Positions 6,002-7,942 of a stretch of DNA of 7,942 bases are shown here, one piece after another. Made by a program: the position numbers and the translations under genes. Origin of the DNA: Bacillota bacterium (GTDB lineage: Bacteria > Bacillota > Limnochordia > Darwinibacteriales > Darwinibacteriaceae); contig JAAZLY010000044.1 of NCBI GenBank assembly GCA_012799115.1, positions 1 to 7,942 on the forward strand, given 5' to 3'. Below the pieces are notes generated by a model. It was given only the letters and a program-made list of their open reading frames with translations, made no database searches and was not told where the DNA came from. The first letter of the stretch is position 1. Each line of letters opens with the position of its first letter.

Positions 6002-7020
6002 TGGTAACGGTTGTTGGAGTCCGGTTCAAGAAAGCCGGTAAGATATATTATTTTAGCCCGGGAGACTTAAAGATTGCAGCTGGAGACGGATGTATTGTGG
6101 AGACTGCCCGGGGAGTTGAGTATGGCGAAATTGTTATTGCGCCTAGAGAAGTATCAGATAGCGAGGTTGTTCAGCCCCTAAAACAGGTGTTACGGAGCGC
6201 TAACCAAGAGGATTATGAACGCTTGGAACTCAATAAGACAAGGGCAGAAGAGGCTTTTCGCATTGCTACCGAGAAGGTGGTGGAGCACAAGCTTCCTATG
6301 AAGCTCCTTGAGGCAGAATACACCTTAGACGATAGTAAGTTGATTTTTTCTTTCACAGCCGAGGGACGGGTTGATTTTCGCGAGCTCGTCAAGGACTTGG
6401 CGGCCATTTTCCGTACCAGAATTGAGTTGCGTCAAGTTGGAGTGCGAGACGAAGCAAAGATCATAGGTGGTCTTGGCTGTTGTGGACGCTCTCTTTGCTG
6501 CGCTACATTTCTCGGTGAGTTCGAACCGGTTTCGATCAAAATGGCCAAGGAGCAAAATCTTTCCCTTAATCCTGCCAAGATCTCTGGAGTCTGTGGCCGG
6601 CTAATGTGTTGCTTGAAATATGAGAGCCAGGTCTATGAAGATAACAAACAAGCTTTTGGAACATGCTGTAAGGGTAAGCAAGTGATGGTTGATGAGTTTT
6701 ACCATGAGATGGAGGACGAAAGCGATTATTATGATGATCTGCTGAAAGAAGACAGCATTAAAGAAGTAGATTATCAGATGATGGTTGAGACTGCAGAAAT
6801 TGAAAAGAATACGATAGAAGAGGTCCAGAAGAAGACGCCAAAACGGACATCTCGCCCGAAGAAGAAGCGCAAGCCGAAGGTAACAGCAGAGAAGCGCGAC
6901 GTTAAGAAGGAACGAGAGGCAGCTCCTGAGGAGAAGCCAACAGATGATAAGGCTCCTAAAAAGAGAAGGCGTCCAAGGCGGAGAAAGCCGAAGCCAAGAC
7001 CTGAGAATAAGGATGAATAG
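6001..7020 (+). CDS. ricT: PSP1-domain protein RicT (YaaT), with long basic tail
   Basis: RicT forms the RicAFT complex (YmcA-YlbF-YaaT in B. subtilis), which carries iron-sulfur clusters, promotes RNase Y-dependent mRNA maturation and supports Spo0A phosphorylation, hence sporulation, competence and biofilm formation. The PSP1 domain covers about residues 1-225. The cysteine sites are intact: GCCGRSLCC (C160, C161, C166, C167), GVCGRLMCC (C198, C203, C204) and C222/C223. After an acidic linker (about 230-276, rich in D and E) the protein ends in a 63-residue tail (277-339) with 30 Lys/Arg and 10 Pro, predicted to be disordered. B. subtilis YaaT is about 275 residues and lacks such a tail. 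The ATG shares one base with the holB stop. yabA, which usually follows, is missing; rsmI begins after 2 bases. Confidence 0.93.
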   Translation: MVTVVGVRFKKAGKIYYFSPGDLKIAAGDGCIVETARGVEYGEIVIAPREVSDSEVVQPLKQVLRSANQEDYERLELNKTRAEEAFRIATEKVVEHKLPMKLLEAEYTLDDSKLIFSFTAEGRVDFRELVKDLAAIFRTRIELRQVGVRDEAKIIGGLGCCGRSLCCATFLGEFEPVSIKMAKEQNLSLNPAKISGVCGRLMCCLKYESQVYEDNKQAFGTCCKGKQVMVDEFYHEMEDESDYYDDLLKEDSIKEVDYQMMVETAEIEKNTIEEVQKKTPKRTSRPKKKRKPKVTAEKRDVKKEREAAPEEKPTDDKAPKKRRRPRRRKPKPRPENKDE

Positions 7021-7022
7021 CT

Positions 7023-7844
7023 ATGCTCTATGTCTGTCCTACCCCTATCGGTAATTTGGAGGATATTACCCTGCGGGTTTTGCGCATTTTGCAGGAAGTG
7101 GACTTGGTGGTGGCGGAGGATACCCGCCACACCGGCCAGCTTCTTCATCACTTTGAGATCCATAGGCCGTTAGAGAGTCTCCATGAGCACAATGAGAAGG
7201 AGAAAACCTCCCGCATCTTGGGCTTACTTCGAGATGGCAAGCAGGTGGCCCTAGTGTCTGATGCGGGAATGCCTGGGATTTCTGATCCCGGGTCTTTTTT
7301 GATTCAGGAAGTCATCGAAGCAGACTTGCCCCTCGAAGTACTTCCCGGAGCGAATGCTGCTTTAGTAGGCTTTTTACAAAGTGGGTTTGCTAGTTCTCAA
7401 TTCACTTTCTATGGGTTCTTACCACGTCGGCGAAAGGATCGCTTGCAGTCCCTAGAGGAACTCAAGGGTATTGTCTATCCGATCATCTTTTATGAAGCTC
7501 CCCATCGACTTTGTGACATGCTGAAGGATCTCCATGAAGTGCTAGGAGATCGTCAGATTAGTGTTTCTCGAGAACTCACTAAGCGCTTTGAAGAAACAAG
7601 AAGGGGCAAGGTGACGGAACTCATGGCCCATTTTGATCAAGAGCGGCCTCGGGGGGAGTTTGTGGTGACTGTAGCTGGCGGGGATCCCATTTCAGAAGAA
7701 AAAAGTGAAGACGATATTCTACATCTTCTGGAACAGCTCATGTCTAGCGGCTTGAGCCGTAGAAGTGCTGTTGCGCAGGTGAGTGAGAAACATCGTCTTC
7801 CAAAAAACCAAGTGTATGAGTTGGCCCTCAGAATTAACTCTTGA
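7023..7844 (+). CDS. rsmI: 16S rRNA (cytidine-1402-2'-O)-methyltransferase RsmI
   Basis: Uses S-adenosylmethionine to 2'-O-methylate C1402 in the decoding centre of 16S rRNA. The tetrapyrrole-methylase fold shows its motifs in order: YVCPTPIGNLEDIT (3-16), AEDTRHT (31-37), VSDAGMPGISDPG (78-90), PGANAAL (108-114), YGFLPRR (about 135-141), YEAPHR, and RELTKRFEE. The last about 40 residues (LLEQLMSSGLSRRSAVAQVS and following) form the C-terminal helix-turn-helix-like domain typical of RsmI. Length 273 is slightly short of the usual 280-290. The ATG lies 2 bases after the ricT stop, with AAGGA upstream within ricT. Its 3' end overlaps the leftward gene at the right edge by 11 bases. No terminator follows in the window. 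Confidence 0.95.
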   Translation: MLYVCPTPIGNLEDITLRVLRILQEVDLVVAEDTRHTGQLLHHFEIHRPLESLHEHNEKEKTSRILGLLRDGKQVALVSDAGMPGISDPGSFLIQEVIEADLPLEVLPGANAALVGFLQSGFASSQFTFYGFLPRRRKDRLQSLEELKGIVYPIIFYEAPHRLCDMLKDLHEVLGDRQISVSRELTKRFEETRRGKVTELMAHFDQERPRGEFVVTVAGGDPISEEKSEDDILHLLEQLMSSGLSRRSAVAQVSEKHRLPKNQVYELALRINS

Positions 7845-7942
7845 GGGTAGCTCGACACTCCTGGCAAATTCCCTTATTCATGAAGTCTTCGACGTTATCG
7901 TCGGAGCCGCAAAAAATGCAAACTAGGGACGACTTGCGCAGA
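7834..7942 (-). CDS. Small double-CxxC zinc-finger-like protein, partial (N terminus outside window)
   Basis: The leftward strand is open from the right edge to TAA at 7834-7836, giving the last 35 residues of a protein. It contains two CxxC pairs, VCIFCG and ICQECR, separated by 14 residues, a spacing similar to the Gin family (17 in the Gin protein of this window), and GICQEC recalls the ICxxCE signature of Gin. Unlike Gin it stops 6 residues after the last cysteine, so the helical second half is missing. It may instead be another small zinc-ribbon protein. No ATG, GTG or TTG occurs before the first cysteine inside the window, so the start lies beyond it. The end overlaps rsmI by 11 bases in convergent orientation. 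That both cysteine pairs remain in one open frame argues for a real gene. Confidence 0.55.
   Translation of the reverse strand, partial: LRKSSLVCIFCGSDDNVEDFMNKGICQECRATLKS

Noticed and set aside
7890..7903. Hairpin CGACG-TTAT-CGTCG as an operon terminator
   Set aside because: Only 5 bp, no T-tract after it on either strand, and it lies inside the leftward coding frame.

Overview
The window comes from a spore-forming member of the Bacillota (Firmicutes), most likely an anaerobic clostridial or related lineage. The evidence is gene content and order: a 5S rRNA gene is followed by a sigma-G inhibitor (Gin/CsfB) and then yaaO-like decarboxylase, tmk, darA (yaaQ), yaaR, holB, ricT (yaaT) and rsmI (yabC). 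This is the arrangement known from the rrnA to yabC region of Bacillus subtilis. By eye the base composition is roughly balanced, and almost every gene has a clear GGAGG-type ribosome binding site.

Layout. Positions 1-100 are the 3' part of a 5S rRNA gene, the end of a rightward rRNA operon, followed by its terminator. A leftward NAD(P)-type glutamate dehydrogenase (213-1484) converges on the rRNA operon, with its own terminator at 161-201 and a near-consensus sigma-70-type promoter at 1527-1555. Positions 1556-2002 carry no confidently called gene. Its leftward strand holds three tiny, overlapping open reading frames, each with a good ribosome binding site. From 2003 to 7844 eight rightward genes are packed tightly (gin, yaaO-like, tmk, darA, yaaR, holB, ricT, rsmI), with junctions of 1-4 bp overlap or 2-37 bp gaps, so they are probably one operon. 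At the right edge a leftward, incomplete gene for a small two-CxxC (zinc-finger-like) protein overlaps the 3' end of rsmI.

How the genes work together. The operon mixes housekeeping functions (dTMP kinase, the delta' clamp-loader subunit, the 16S rRNA C1402 2'-O-methyltransferase) with signalling and sporulation factors: Gin restrains sigma-G in the forespore, RicT belongs to the RicAFT iron-sulfur complex that acts on RNA processing and the sporulation phosphorelay, and DarA binds c-di-AMP. Compared with B. subtilis, xpaC and yaaN are missing between gin and the decarboxylase, and yabA, yabB and yazA are missing between ricT and rsmI.

What stands out. I did not find a clearly new multi-gene system. 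The points most worth a second look are the leftward array of tiny coupled ORFs (1678-1961), a delta' subunit without its cysteine zinc module, a 63-residue Lys/Arg/Pro-rich tail on RicT, a shortened LID loop in Tmk, and a second Gin-like double-CxxC protein at the right edge.
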